Positions 1 to 6,781 of a stretch of 6,781 nucleotides of DNA are shown here, in pieces. Below the pieces are notes generated by a model. It saw only the letters and a list, made by a program, of their open reading frames with translations. It was not told the origin of the DNA and did no database searches. The first letter of the stretch is position 1. Every line of letters begins with the position of its first letter. Origin of the DNA: Opitutia bacterium (GTDB lineage Bacteria; Verrucomicrobiota; Verrucomicrobiia; Opitutales; UBA953); NCBI GenBank assembly GCA_947463395.1, contig CANHRV010000049.1, positions 1-6,781 on the forward strand. Direction: 5' to 3'. Position numbers and translations under genes: made by a program.

Positions 1-1
1 G

Positions 2-469
2 CTGGCTTTGGTGGCCTGCCAAGCTCCGCCACCCTCGGTGACGGATATGCCCGGGTTCTCTTATATTCACTCTAAGCGTCGGACAGAAGCGGACGTTGCT
101 CGTGCCTCCGAGGCTTTTTATGCTCGTGAAAAACACGGCCAAGATGTGGTTTTTCGAACCACGGAAAACGAGCGGGCTGGTTATTATTTTTATTTTAAGT
201 TAGATTTCGATCCTCCCCCTCAATCGCGTTTGGTTCTTGAAGTCACCCGGATGGAGAACGTTGCCCCTGAGCGATATGATTTTTCTCTTTCCTTAAAGCC
301 TAAGTTTCCGTGGGGCGAGTACGTGGTTGGTTTGACGGGTAAAGAAGCGGGTGGACCTAAATGGATACCAATCGCTTGGTGTCTCACAGTGGTCGATGCT
401 CAAGGTAAAATATTGGCTTCGCAACATAGCTTTTTGTGGGGAACGCCCATGGAGTTAGAAGCAAACTAG
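2..469 (+). CDS. Putative lipoprotein of unknown function, 5' end cut by the window edge
   Basis: The reading frame is open from the window's first bases, and codons 2-19 read L-A-L-V-A-C. This is a good lipobox (LVAC), with Cys at 17-19 as the likely lipidated residue. The real start and most of the signal peptide must therefore lie upstream of the window; the TTG at position 8 sits inside the lipobox and is not a credible start. The mature part is about 150 residues. It is rich in short alternating hydrophobic and aromatic stretches (for example YYFYFKLDF, WIPIAWCLTVVDAQGK, SQHSFLWG), which suggests a small beta-sandwich domain. Gln follows the Cys and there is no Asp at +2, so by the E. 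coli rule an outer-membrane location is expected. I recognise no family and assign no function. The stop (TAG, 467-469) lies 12 bases before the ATG of the glycosylase gene, so the two are probably in one operon. It is not a substrate-binding protein for the nearby ABC importer: it is too short and on the other strand. Confidence 0.8.
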   Translation: MALVACQAPPPSVTDMPGFSYIHSKRRTEADVARASEAFYAREKHGQDVVFRTTENERAGYYFYFKLDFDPPPQSRLVLEVTRMENVAPERYDFSLSLKPKFPWGEYVVGLTGKEAGGPKWIPIAWCLTVVDAQGKILASQHSFLWGTPMELEAN

Positions 470-481
470 TTGATAAAAACG

Positions 482-1360
482 ATGCCCTCATTGCGGTGGA
501 CCACTTGGCGACCTTTAGCGCTACAGTACCCTATTCCTGCTTTAACTTTGCCTGAGCAATTAGATGGAGGCCAAGCCTTTCGTTGGCGGCTTTATCAAGA
601 AAACGAGTGGCGAGGTGTCATCGGTCGAGCAGTGGTTCGCTTGCGTTATCAAGGTGCAACACTCGAATGGTCTAGCTCGGATGATTCCGTTGCCCTAATC
701 GAAAAGTTAAACGATTACTTTGATGCGAAGGGCGCTCAGGCAAAATTAGTCGAAAAACTACCGTGGCAATCGGATACCGTTTTGTATCAAGCGCTCAAAG
801 CTTATCCGGGTTTGCGTATCCTTCGACAGGATCCTCACGAAACTCTCATCGGTTTTCTTTGCAGTTCGAATAAAAGAATTCAACAAATTCGTACGATGGT
901 TTCCTCACTTGCTCAGACTTTGGGGGAGCCAATCGCCGAGGATTATTATACTTTGCCGTCTTGGTCGGCGATAGCCCAAGCTTCCGCTGTGCAATTGAAG
1001 TCATGTGCACTTGGCTACCGTGCCAACTTTTTGCAGGGTACAGCACAGAAGCTCATCGATAGACCTGATTGGGAAAATGAGTTTCGTCAGTTACCGACAC
1101 GCGAACTAATTGAAACTTTACAAACCCTACCAGGGGTAGGCCCTAAAGTGGCGGCTTGCGTTACTCTTTTCGGATTTGGGCGGTGGGAAAGTTTTCCTGT
1201 CGATACTTGGATGGTGCAGGTGTTAACTCAGGCCTACGGTTTACAGGGGTATTCGGCGAAACAGTTGGAGATGTTTGGCCGAGCCCATTTTGGCGAAGCG
1301 GCTGGAATTGCTCAGCAATACCTCTTTGCCAGTGCTCGCACGGGTCGATTGGGGATTTGA
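482..1360 (+). CDS. ogg: 8-oxoguanine DNA glycosylase/AP lyase, OGG1 family (HhH-GPD)
   Basis: Base-excision repair enzyme predicted to remove 8-oxoguanine from DNA and nick the strand as a bifunctional glycosylase/lyase. Numbering is from the ATG at 482 (292 residues). The N-terminal OGG-type domain carries GGQAFRW (29-35), matching the GQSFRW segment of human OGG1 whose Gly reads the lesion. The block DPHETLIGFLCSSN (117-130) matches the human block ending in Asn149. GYRANF (178-183) matches the Tyr203/Arg204 loop. The helix-hairpin-helix LPGVGPKVAAC (216-226) holds the Schiff-base Lys222 and Cys226 (human Lys249, Cys253). PVD holds the catalytic Asp241 (human Asp268). AQQYLF (277-282) supplies Gln278 and Phe282, matching human Gln315 and Phe319. 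Gln135 stands where human OGG1 has Arg154. There is no sign of the AlkA or EndoIII Fe-S type. An in-frame TTG at 470, directly after the upstream stop, would add four residues (MIKT); neither start has a clear ribosome-binding site and ATG was preferred. The gene probably shares a transcript with the upstream lipoprotein gene. Confidence 0.93.
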   Translation: MPSLRWTTWRPLALQYPIPALTLPEQLDGGQAFRWRLYQENEWRGVIGRAVVRLRYQGATLEWSSSDDSVALIEKLNDYFDAKGAQAKLVEKLPWQSDTVLYQALKAYPGLRILRQDPHETLIGFLCSSNKRIQQIRTMVSSLAQTLGEPIAEDYYTLPSWSAIAQASAVQLKSCALGYRANFLQGTAQKLIDRPDWENEFRQLPTRELIETLQTLPGVGPKVAACVTLFGFGRWESFPVDTWMVQVLTQAYGLQGYSAKQLEMFGRAHFGEAAGIAQQYLFASARTGRLGI

Positions 1361-1370
1361 TCGCGTGACT

Positions 1371-2072
1371 TTATTTTATCGGTAAACCCCAAGTTTCTTG
1401 AATGATTGTGGGGGTTAAAATTGCGTGCGGTTTACCATAGGCCATTCCTTGGCCGGCTTTCAGCAGGGTCAACTGATGGCATTGGTAAGCGAGGGGTAGA
1501 TCGTGGGTTGCGACGAGTACACCTGCACCTTGTTGAGCCATTTCCTTGATGGCACGTGAAACCAATTCGGTGCGACAGAGATCGAGTGCAGCCGTTGGCT
1601 CATCGAGCAAAATGCATTTATCAGAAAAGTTTCGGTGAAGACTGAAGGTTAAACAAAGATGAGCAATTTTGCGTTCGCCACCTGAAAGGGAAGAGAGGCG
1701 ATAGGATTTCTTCTCTCCGAGGGCGAATCGATTCATCCATTCGTTGAATAAATCACGATGGGGCGAAAGTTGACCGAGCTCCTCTATTGTAAAATCCCAA
1801 GTGGAATGTGGGTTTTGTGGAGCGTAAGCGAAAAGTTTGGCCAGATTTTGGGTGAGTGAACTCGATGAAGGAAGTTCGGTTACCATAACCTCGCCTTGGC
1901 TGGCGGGAATAAGACCCATACAGGAACGCAGTAAAGATGTTTTGCCGGCACCATTGGATCCAACCACGCCAATAATTTCGCCAGAAGAAACGGCCGTCTG
2001 AATCTTTTCTAAAATCGTTTTTCCTCCGAGTTGTGCGGTAAAATCTTTGAACTGTAATAAAATTTTACTCAT
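1371..2072 (-). CDS. ABC transporter ATPase, FecE/BtuD/FhuC type (iron-chelate, heme or corrinoid import)
   Basis: Cytoplasmic ATP-hydrolysing subunit that drives the permease encoded just upstream. Numbering is from the ATG at 2072 (233 residues). All nucleotide-binding motifs are intact: Walker A GSNGAGKTS (38-46), Q-loop Gln86 in YAPQNP, signature LSGGE (129-133), Walker B ILLDEPT with Asp157 and Glu158, D-loop AALD (161-164) and switch His190 in VATHD. The length is slightly below the roughly 250-270 residues usual for FecE/BtuD proteins. ATG 2072 was chosen because it overlaps the permease stop in the compact string ATGAGTAA, a common coupling arrangement. A TTG at 2087 would add five residues (MPHVN) that do not resemble the family start. 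It is the last gene of the minus-strand unit and ends 10 bases from the stop of the convergent glycosylase gene. Substrate cannot be decided from the ATPase; family membership points to siderophore-iron, heme or cobalamin uptake. Confidence 0.93.
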   Translation of the reverse strand: MSKILLQFKDFTAQLGGKTILEKIQTAVSSGEIIGVVGSNGAGKTSLLRSCMGLIPASQGEVMVTELPSSSSLTQNLAKLFAYAPQNPHSTWDFTIEELGQLSPHRDLFNEWMNRFALGEKKSYRLSSLSGGERKIAHLCLTFSLHRNFSDKCILLDEPTAALDLCRTELVSRAIKEMAQQGAGVLVATHDLPLAYQCHQLTLLKAGQGMAYGKPHAILTPTIIQETWGLPIK

Positions 2073-3018
2073 GTTGACGTGAGGCAATCCAAACGAAAAC
2101 GGGAGCGCCCAGCAGGGCGGTCATCGCCGCAGCGGATAGGGGAGTCTGTGGCCAAAGTGTGCGGCCGAGCGTGTCAGCCGATAATAGAAGAATGCCACCG
2201 AGAAGACCAGCTAACGGTAAAACAGTAGCGTGTCTTGGGCCAAGTATCGCACGAGCTAAATGGGGAGCGAGCAATCCGATGAAAGCAATCTGTCCAACTA
2301 GGCATGTGGCAGCTGCCGCGGCAAGCGCGGTAAAAAGAATACTTTGGCGACGAACTGTTTGAACGGGGCAACCTAAAGTCAGAGCCACGTCTTCCCCTAG
2401 AGAGAGTCGATCAAGGTTTTTACTTTGCAGACATAAGAAAAGTGAGGACCCAAGGCATAAAATGATGGGTACAGCAATGAGAGGAAGGGTGGCGGTTCCG
2501 AGCCAATCACCAGCCATTCCACTGACTAAAACGTCACGCGCCTGGCTATTGCGTGCGGCAAGAACCAGCGTGCCAGCTGCGGCGAAAGCATTTAGTCCAA
2601 GTCCCGTTAGAAGCAGACGAGCTGTCGAACCTTTACCCCCTAAGATAACGAGTAAAAGGGAAAGTAAAAGGGCGCCAGTGAAAGCCGCACTGGGAACGAG
2701 CCAAGGATTTTCCCAAACCATCGTTTCGGCACTCGATAAAAGAACAGCGATGCCGAGAAGTGCTCCGCCAAAAACTCCCGTTAAACCTGGGTCAGCAAGC
2801 GGGTTTCGAAAGAGGCCTTGTTGGGATGCTCCGCCAACACCTAAGGCAATTCCAGCAACCAAGGCGGCTAAGACTCGAGGAAGTCTCAAAAGAAGTAATT
2901 CATTTTCTTTCCCCCAACCTAAAGCCGAACTTCCCAAGGCGAGAGCACCTAGGGCACAAAGAGAGAGTAAGAAGCAAACAATGCCTATCACCAGCCAAGG
3001 ATTTCTTCTTTTTATCAT
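2065..3018 (-). CDS. ABC transporter permease, FecCD/BtuC family
   Basis: Inner-membrane channel subunit of a type II ABC importer, expected to work as a homodimer with two copies of the downstream ATPase. The 317-residue protein is almost wholly hydrophobic, with stretches consistent with the family's usual ten helices (first at about 9-30). Hallmarks are LRLPRVLAALVAG (44-56), LFRNPLADPG (69-78) with the following glycine-rich GVFGGALLG, the cytoplasmic ATPase-contact region around LSLGEDVALTLG (205-216), GQIAFIGLLAPHLAR (242-256), and a C-terminal LGRTLWPQTPLS...LLGAPVFVW block. Together these are diagnostic of FecCD permeases and unlike zinc/manganese ABC-3 permeases. It is a little shorter than the typical 330-350 residues, mainly through brief termini. 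Its ATG overlaps the stop of the AsmA-like gene by ATGA, and its own stop lies within the ATPase start. No binding protein, TonB-dependent receptor or cobalamin enzyme is adjacent, so iron-siderophore, heme and corrinoid remain equally possible. Confidence 0.94.
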   Translation of the reverse strand: MIKRRNPWLVIGIVCFLLSLCALGALALGSSALGWGKENELLLLRLPRVLAALVAGIALGVGGASQQGLFRNPLADPGLTGVFGGALLGIAVLLSSAETMVWENPWLVPSAAFTGALLLSLLLVILGGKGSTARLLLTGLGLNAFAAAGTLVLAARNSQARDVLVSGMAGDWLGTATLPLIAVPIILCLGSSLFLCLQSKNLDRLSLGEDVALTLGCPVQTVRRQSILFTALAAAAATCLVGQIAFIGLLAPHLARAILGPRHATVLPLAGLLGGILLLSADTLGRTLWPQTPLSAAAMTALLGAPVFVWIASRQHE

Positions 3019-6000
3019 CGACCTAAAATAATCTCAAAAGGATTAGCCTCACGAGGAACTATCGTGCGTGGAGTAGGGCCTGTCGGTGTGCCTTGAGTGG
3101 GGTTTTGGTTTTGATAACTGGCACCCGATTTAATGCGATTGATAGCGGATTGAAGACGTTGGGCTAAATCATTCCTTAAATCATTGAGTGATCCAGAAAA
3201 TTGTACGCTAGGGCCTTGAGTGAGGCCATCAGTGCTGGGCGTATCTTCGGCGAAGCCGAGAGTAGTAAAATAGTCTGCGTAAGGTCCACTGCCGCGCATT
3301 TCGGCTTTAATGCTGAGAGGCCAGTCAGCAAATTTCATTTGGGGGTAGGAACTGATTTGACCGCTTGCCGAGAGGTTTAATAAGGCATTTTTCACCAGGC
3401 CTTTTTTGATTTTGATTGTTCCATCTGGCAGTCGCTGTAGCTCAACTTCCGCCAAATCATAATTAAACTGAGCGAGCGACTGCTGAAGTTTCGCTCCAGC
3501 TTTCATCGCAGTTGCTGCTTTAGTGATTAAATCGGCTTGTTTCTGATTTTTAGTTAGAGCTCCGGCAAGCATTGCAATATTGCCGATAGTTTCCGCCGTG
3601 GTGGCTGCTTGATTAGCACTTAAGGCCATCGCTCCTTCTTGCGATCCAAACGCCTGAATTTGTCCACCTTTGGAAGTAGCTCCCGCCTGCCAATTGATTT
3701 TATCGATGAGCTGATTAAGGTTTATCGCCAATCCCTCGGCCGTAATGTATGCATCTCCCTTGCCTTGAATAAACTCTTTCAGAGCAGGAAAACTCGCGGC
3801 AACGGCTCCGAAATCGAATTGGGTTAGGGTGAGTTTGCTATTTAATAAATAGGGACCACCCAGCAGAGAAGGTTGGAAACTTAGTTTGCCACTACCACCG
3901 AGAGTTCCTTGGGCAAACTTACCTTGTAGGTTGCTTAAGACGATGGTTTCGGGGGTCGCCTCAATTTTAAGATTTAAATTTTCTGCCGTGAGATTCTTTG
4001 CCGTGGCTTTTTGTAAGTTGAGGATGACAGAACCTTGATGGTTTTTCCAGAAAGGGACACGGTCGGGCAGAGTGTTTTTGGGTGCAGGTGCCGATTCGGC
4101 GTCTGATTGGCTGATTAAACCGCTGATGTCATCCCAATAAAGATTTTCAAAATCACACTGAACTTGCCAGTCGTTCAAGGCACCTTGGATTTTTTGGCTG
4201 ACAGCGAGTTTTACGCGAGTGCGACCTGTACCATCGAGTTGGCAAAGAGCAGACATCACTTTTTCTGTTTCTTTTGTTAGATAACTTCCCTCCAGCGAGA
4301 GTGATTTAACTTTGGCTTCGCGGTCTTTGAAGCTGAGATCGCTGATGTTTAGACTCCCTTTGATATCGCCACGCGAGGAAATCTCTCCTTGTGCACGATA
4401 GTTTCCCGTCGAGATATTCGAGAGGAACGCCACCATAGGTTGTTCCGCTAAGGCTCCTAGATTTCCTTGTAACTGCAGTCGCGTGGGAGAATCACCCAGA
4501 CCTACTTCAACATTTCCCGTCGCTAAAATCCTTGATCGATTGCTTAAAGTGGCTTGTTGAAACTGAAGCTGGGTCGCTTTCTCTCCGAAAGTGAGTTCAA
4601 GTTGAGTGGAAAAATCACTTTGTCTAATCCAAGATTTTTCCTGCCAAATTAAACTGGTGTCGCGGAAGGAAAGCGGTGCACCCTCGGTGCGAATAAACCA
4701 ACCATCCGATTTAAACCCTGCAACCACTTCGGCTTTTTCGAGGGTGCCAGTCATTTTAAGGTTGGGGATGAGGGCAGAGAGAGACTCTAAGGGAAGTTTT
4801 TCTGCCGTCGCTTCTATCACCACGCCTGTTGGTTTGGAGCCTTCCCAGGCATAGGGCTGACGGAGTTTTACGTTAAGTAAATTTTGACCATTTTGTTTTA
4901 TCATCGCCTCAAGTTTTTTTATCACGGGCGATTGATTCTTTTCTGCATTCACTTCGAATCGTGCTAGCAGACGAATGCCTTTAACTTTCTCTTTAGGTAA
5001 ATCTTGCCAGCCTGGCTGACTGATTAATTCGGCCAAACCGAGATCAATCGATGCGGATAATCCCCACGCATTATCAGGTTGCAGACGCAGGGTGGCTTCT
5101 CCTTCAGCAATCGAGCCAGCCGATGATTGAATGCGGAAGGGAGACAGACGAATGGAGTTAGCCTCGCTGGTGAAGGGAATTTCTAAATCGACATCTTGTA
5201 GTAAGGGCTTGTCTCCTCGCAATAGACTCAGTCCAGAAATACGATGAGTTTTAAGAGTTTTAATTTCTGGCTCTCCCTGGCGGAAATGAATTTCTGCTTC
5301 TCCTGTCCATCGACCAGCAGTCGCCGTTAATTGTGCGAGAGAGAGGAAAGGATTTAGTGAAGCCATTTCAGCATCTTGAGCAATGAGCCTAAAGGTTAGG
5401 TCGTCTAGAGGTTTTCCCTGTTGCCATTGCCATGGTTTTGTTAGCGAGAGTTTAATACCGTTGCCCGCTAAATTAAACTGAGAGCAATTTAACACTCCTT
5501 GTTTTTTCTGAATTTCAGATTGTAGAACCCACTTGGATGACTCAGAGGGTAGGGCAGCGCGTGTAACGACAGAGGATTTCATCCATTGAAGGCCCAAATC
5601 GGTTTTAATCGTCCATTCATCTTTCGTAGGTTCCGCTGTTGCGGAAAGTTTTCCTTTAATACCGAGTGGTGGCAAATCAGCGCTAAGAATACCAAAGCGC
5701 TGTGGGTCGATATTTAAATCGGCTTCCGTAAGAATTTTTTTCTCATCTGATTGAATGGCCAACTGTGCAGCTATTTTTTGCGAAGCATCGCGCAGGGTTC
5801 CGTTTAAAACAAGAATGCCATCGGTATGGCGCTCGCCTTCTAAATCGAGGCTCATGCTCCCCACGGCCAGCGGGCTTTCGTCTTTGGCTAAAACAGTTAG
5901 GCGACAATTTTTTATATCGGATAGTAGAGATGTTAGACTTAGTCCTGATTTACCCAAAGGCCTTTGTAATTCCGCTCTCAAAATAATTTCTCCGCGTGGT

Positions 6001-6560
6001 GTTGTCTGAGTTTTACCTACATTGAAACCTGGCCAAGCCAAACCAGCTCGCAAATCGATCAGGCCAGCGGAATCAATCCCTTCACCTTTGGCACTGAAGC
6101 GAATCACCTGAGTGTCTGAAAGAATAATTCTTCCAGTAACCCCGTAAGGACCAATGGCAAATGATGGAACGTTTGGTAACCCATCCACCTCTTTTGGTTT
6201 TTTTTCAACGGCGGTCCGTTTTTGAGCTAAATTAATTTCCAGTCCTTTGACCTCAATTTGATTGAGTGTGTATTTACCAAAGAGAGAAGCGAGGAGGTCA
6301 ACTTTGCCCTGAACGAGGGTGAATTTGATTTGAGTTCCGTCTTCGAGGGTGAGATCAGCATTCTCAGCCAAAAAACTTCCGCCAAAAGAGGCCTGTACCT
6401 TCTTGATATCACCAGTGATTTTCGATTCGGACAGAAGGCTGGCGATTCTTTTGCCTAGGGGTTCAGGTTTTAGTTCTGAATCAATCCACAGAACTGCAAG
6501 GCCGCTTAGTAAAATAATAGATCCGACTATCCAAAGAGTGATACGGACGGCTCGCGACAT
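3015..6560 (-). CDS. Large AsmA-like membrane-anchored envelope protein
   Basis: A 1181-residue protein with a single N-terminal membrane anchor (about residues 7-25, ITLWIVGSIILLSGLAVLW) and a long, mostly periplasmic remainder. The N-terminal part has the AsmA/TamB-type pattern: after the anchor come short amphipathic beta repeats and the segment LLASLFGKYTLNQIEVKGLEINL (residues 89-111), matching the conserved 'scale... I..I...G..I.L' stretch of AsmA relatives. The middle continues as many short beta strands with repeated 'L.L.G.L' phrasing, as expected of a beta-groove. The C-terminal region (from about 915) begins like the AsmA C-terminal domain (FPALKEFIQGKGDAYITAEG), is interrupted by an Ala/Gln/Lys-rich helical stretch (about 974-1034), and resumes as strands before a Pro/Thr/Gln-rich tail (1151-1181). 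AsmA-like proteins are linked to lipid transport between membranes and outer-membrane integrity; a specific role here is inference. The start at 6560 lacks a clear ribosome-binding site, but the anchor follows directly. It is the first gene of a unit with the ABC permease and ATPase. Confidence 0.8.
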   Translation of the reverse strand: MSRAVRITLWIVGSIILLSGLAVLWIDSELKPEPLGKRIASLLSESKITGDIKKVQASFGGSFLAENADLTLEDGTQIKFTLVQGKVDLLASLFGKYTLNQIEVKGLEINLAQKRTAVEKKPKEVDGLPNVPSFAIGPYGVTGRIILSDTQVIRFSAKGEGIDSAGLIDLRAGLAWPGFNVGKTQTTPRGEIILRAELQRPLGKSGLSLTSLLSDIKNCRLTVLAKDESPLAVGSMSLDLEGERHTDGILVLNGTLRDASQKIAAQLAIQSDEKKILTEADLNIDPQRFGILSADLPPLGIKGKLSATAEPTKDEWTIKTDLGLQWMKSSVVTRAALPSESSKWVLQSEIQKKQGVLNCSQFNLAGNGIKLSLTKPWQWQQGKPLDDLTFRLIAQDAEMASLNPFLSLAQLTATAGRWTGEAEIHFRQGEPEIKTLKTHRISGLSLLRGDKPLLQDVDLEIPFTSEANSIRLSPFRIQSSAGSIAEGEATLRLQPDNAWGLSASIDLGLAELISQPGWQDLPKEKVKGIRLLARFEVNAEKNQSPVIKKLEAMIKQNGQNLLNVKLRQPYAWEGSKPTGVVIEATAEKLPLESLSALIPNLKMTGTLEKAEVVAGFKSDGWFIRTEGAPLSFRDTSLIWQEKSWIRQSDFSTQLELTFGEKATQLQFQQATLSNRSRILATGNVEVGLGDSPTRLQLQGNLGALAEQPMVAFLSNISTGNYRAQGEISSRGDIKGSLNISDLSFKDREAKVKSLSLEGSYLTKETEKVMSALCQLDGTGRTRVKLAVSQKIQGALNDWQVQCDFENLYWDDISGLISQSDAESAPAPKNTLPDRVPFWKNHQGSVILNLQKATAKNLTAENLNLKIEATPETIVLSNLQGKFAQGTLGGSGKLSFQPSLLGGPYLLNSKLTLTQFDFGAVAASFPALKEFIQGKGDAYITAEGLAINLNQLIDKINWQAGATSKGGQIQAFGSQEGAMALSANQAATTAETIGNIAMLAGALTKNQKQADLITKAATAMKAGAKLQQSLAQFNYDLAEVELQRLPDGTIKIKKGLVKNALLNLSASGQISSYPQMKFADWPLSIKAEMRGSGPYADYFTTLGFAEDTPSTDGLTQGPSVQFSGSLNDLRNDLAQRLQSAINRIKSGASYQNQNPTQGTPTGPTPRTIVPREANPFEIILGR

Positions 6561-6650
6561 AGGATGACTTTAGAAGGATGGCGTTCCGTAGAAGACGAGC
6601 AACAAAAAGTGCCAGAGGACAATAAACCACCGTTTTCGATGTAATCTTCT
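6561..6650 (-). other. Intergenic leader upstream of the AsmA-ABC unit; promoter expected but not resolved
   Basis: This roughly 90-base gap lies between the amt terminator and the ATG of the AsmA-like gene. Because the terminator should stop amt transcripts, a promoter for the minus-strand unit is expected here. I could not find a -35/-10 pair with acceptable spacing: TTGTCC and ATTACA resemble -35 boxes, but no good -10 lies 16-18 bases downstream of either. No Fur-like inverted repeat is visible, and the space is too short for a cobalamin riboswitch, which argues weakly against classical iron or B12 control at this point. No Shine-Dalgarno sequence precedes the ATG. Confidence 0.35.
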
Positions 6651-6685
6651 AAAAGAAACAGGCCGCCCAATCGTGGGCGGCCTGT
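6651..6685 (-). terminator. Intrinsic (Rho-independent) terminator of amt
   Basis: Read on the minus strand, a perfect 12-bp inverted repeat, ACAGGCCGCCCA and TGGGCGGCCTGT, is separated by the four-base loop CGAT (stem arms at 6674-6685 and 6658-6669). It is followed by the T-rich run TTTCTTTT. The stem is very GC-rich, and it begins 26 bases after the amt stop codon. There is no T-run on the plus-strand side, so it should act only on minus-strand transcripts. It separates amt from the AsmA-ABC unit. Confidence 0.93.
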
Positions 6686-6711
6686 GCGAGCCGAACTCCG
6701 GAGAGACCAGC

Positions 6712-6781
6712 TTAGGAGTTGTAATTGTAACCTTCTTCGCCGTGGTCGGTGATATCCAAGCCACGAGCTTCCTCTTCTTCC
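6712..6781 (-). CDS. amt: Ammonium transporter, C-terminal end only (rest lies beyond the window)
   Basis: The last 22 codons of a minus-strand gene are present, ending in TAA at 6712-6714. The tail reads EEEEAR followed by GLDITDHGEEGYNYNS. This aligns with the conserved cytoplasmic tail of Amt/AmtB ammonium channels; E. coli AmtB ends in a closely similar REGLDVNSHGENAYNA. That tail contacts the GlnK/PII regulator and takes part in channel gating in the family. The protein is an inner-membrane trimer that takes up ammonium. All membrane segments lie outside the window, so subtype cannot be judged, nor can a neighbouring glnK be seen. It is closed by the strong terminator at 6651-6685. Confidence 0.9.
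   Translation of the reverse strand, partial: EEEEARGLDITDHGEEGYNYNS

Noticed and set aside
8..10. TTG at position 8 as start codon of the lipoprotein
   Set aside because: It falls inside the lipobox L-A-L-V-A-C. A start there would leave no signal peptide, and the frame is open to the window edge.
846..1368. Short open frames overlapping the glycosylase gene (846-1046 minus, 1156-1368 plus)
   Set aside because: Both lie inside a gene with conserved catalytic motifs. Neither has a recognisable domain or ribosome-binding site.
1383..1415. Possible terminator hairpin (AACCCC ... GGGGTT) between the convergent genes
   Set aside because: The stem is only about six pairs, the loop about 20 bases, and no T-run follows on either strand. 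It lies within the ATPase coding sequence.
2462..3031. A 189-codon open frame on the plus strand, antisense to the ABC permease
   Set aside because: Its product is a Lys/Arg/Pro/Ser/Ala-rich sequence with no domain look. The opposite strand carries a clear FecCD permease with all family motifs, so this is a shadow of that gene.
6561..6650. Fur box, cobalamin riboswitch or sigma-70 promoter upstream of the AsmA-ABC unit
   Set aside because: No Fur-like palindrome is visible, the gap is too short for a cobalamin riboswitch, and no -35/-10 pair with proper spacing was found by eye.
6570..6764. A 64-codon minus-strand open frame between amt and the AsmA-like gene
   Set aside because: It reads out of frame through the amt tail and straight through the intrinsic terminator stem and T-run. 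The amt frame at 6712-6781 matches a known protein tail, so this one is spurious.

Overview
The window looks like ordinary chromosomal DNA from a Gram-negative (diderm) bacterium. The signs are a lipobox protein and a very large AsmA-like envelope protein. Base composition is moderate and the genes are tightly packed. The bacterial OGG1-type glycosylase, the AsmA-like protein and the Amt tail together would fit the Verrucomicrobiota (Opitutae-like). That placement is an impression only; no marker gene is present to prove it.

Layout: two plus-strand genes fill the left end (positions 2-1360). The first is a lipoprotein whose start lies outside the window. Twelve bases after its stop begins an 8-oxoguanine DNA glycosylase of the OGG1 type, with its catalytic and lesion-reading residues intact. 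This pair converges with a minus-strand unit at 1360/1371, with only 10 bases between the stop codons and no visible terminator.

The minus-strand unit runs from 6560 down to 1371. In transcription order it holds a 1181-residue AsmA-like membrane-anchored protein, a FecCD/BtuC-type ABC permease and a FecE/BtuD-type ABC ATPase. The genes overlap (ATGA at 3015-3018; ATGAGTAA at 2065-2072), so they are very probably co-transcribed and translationally coupled. The two ABC genes form the membrane and motor parts of an importer for an iron chelate, heme or corrinoid. Its substrate-binding protein and any outer-membrane receptor are not in the window. The AsmA-like protein probably acts in the envelope, in lipid or outer-membrane homeostasis; why it sits with a metallophore importer is unknown.

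At the right edge, the last 22 codons of an ammonium transporter (amt) enter on the minus strand. They are followed by a strong intrinsic terminator (12-bp perfect stem, 4-base loop, T-tract), which separates amt from the AsmA-ABC unit. I saw no CRISPR array, RNA gene, insertion sequence or riboswitch. I found no convincing undescribed system; the points most worth a second look are the AsmA/ABC-importer coupling and a substitution at an opposite-base-reading position of the glycosylase.
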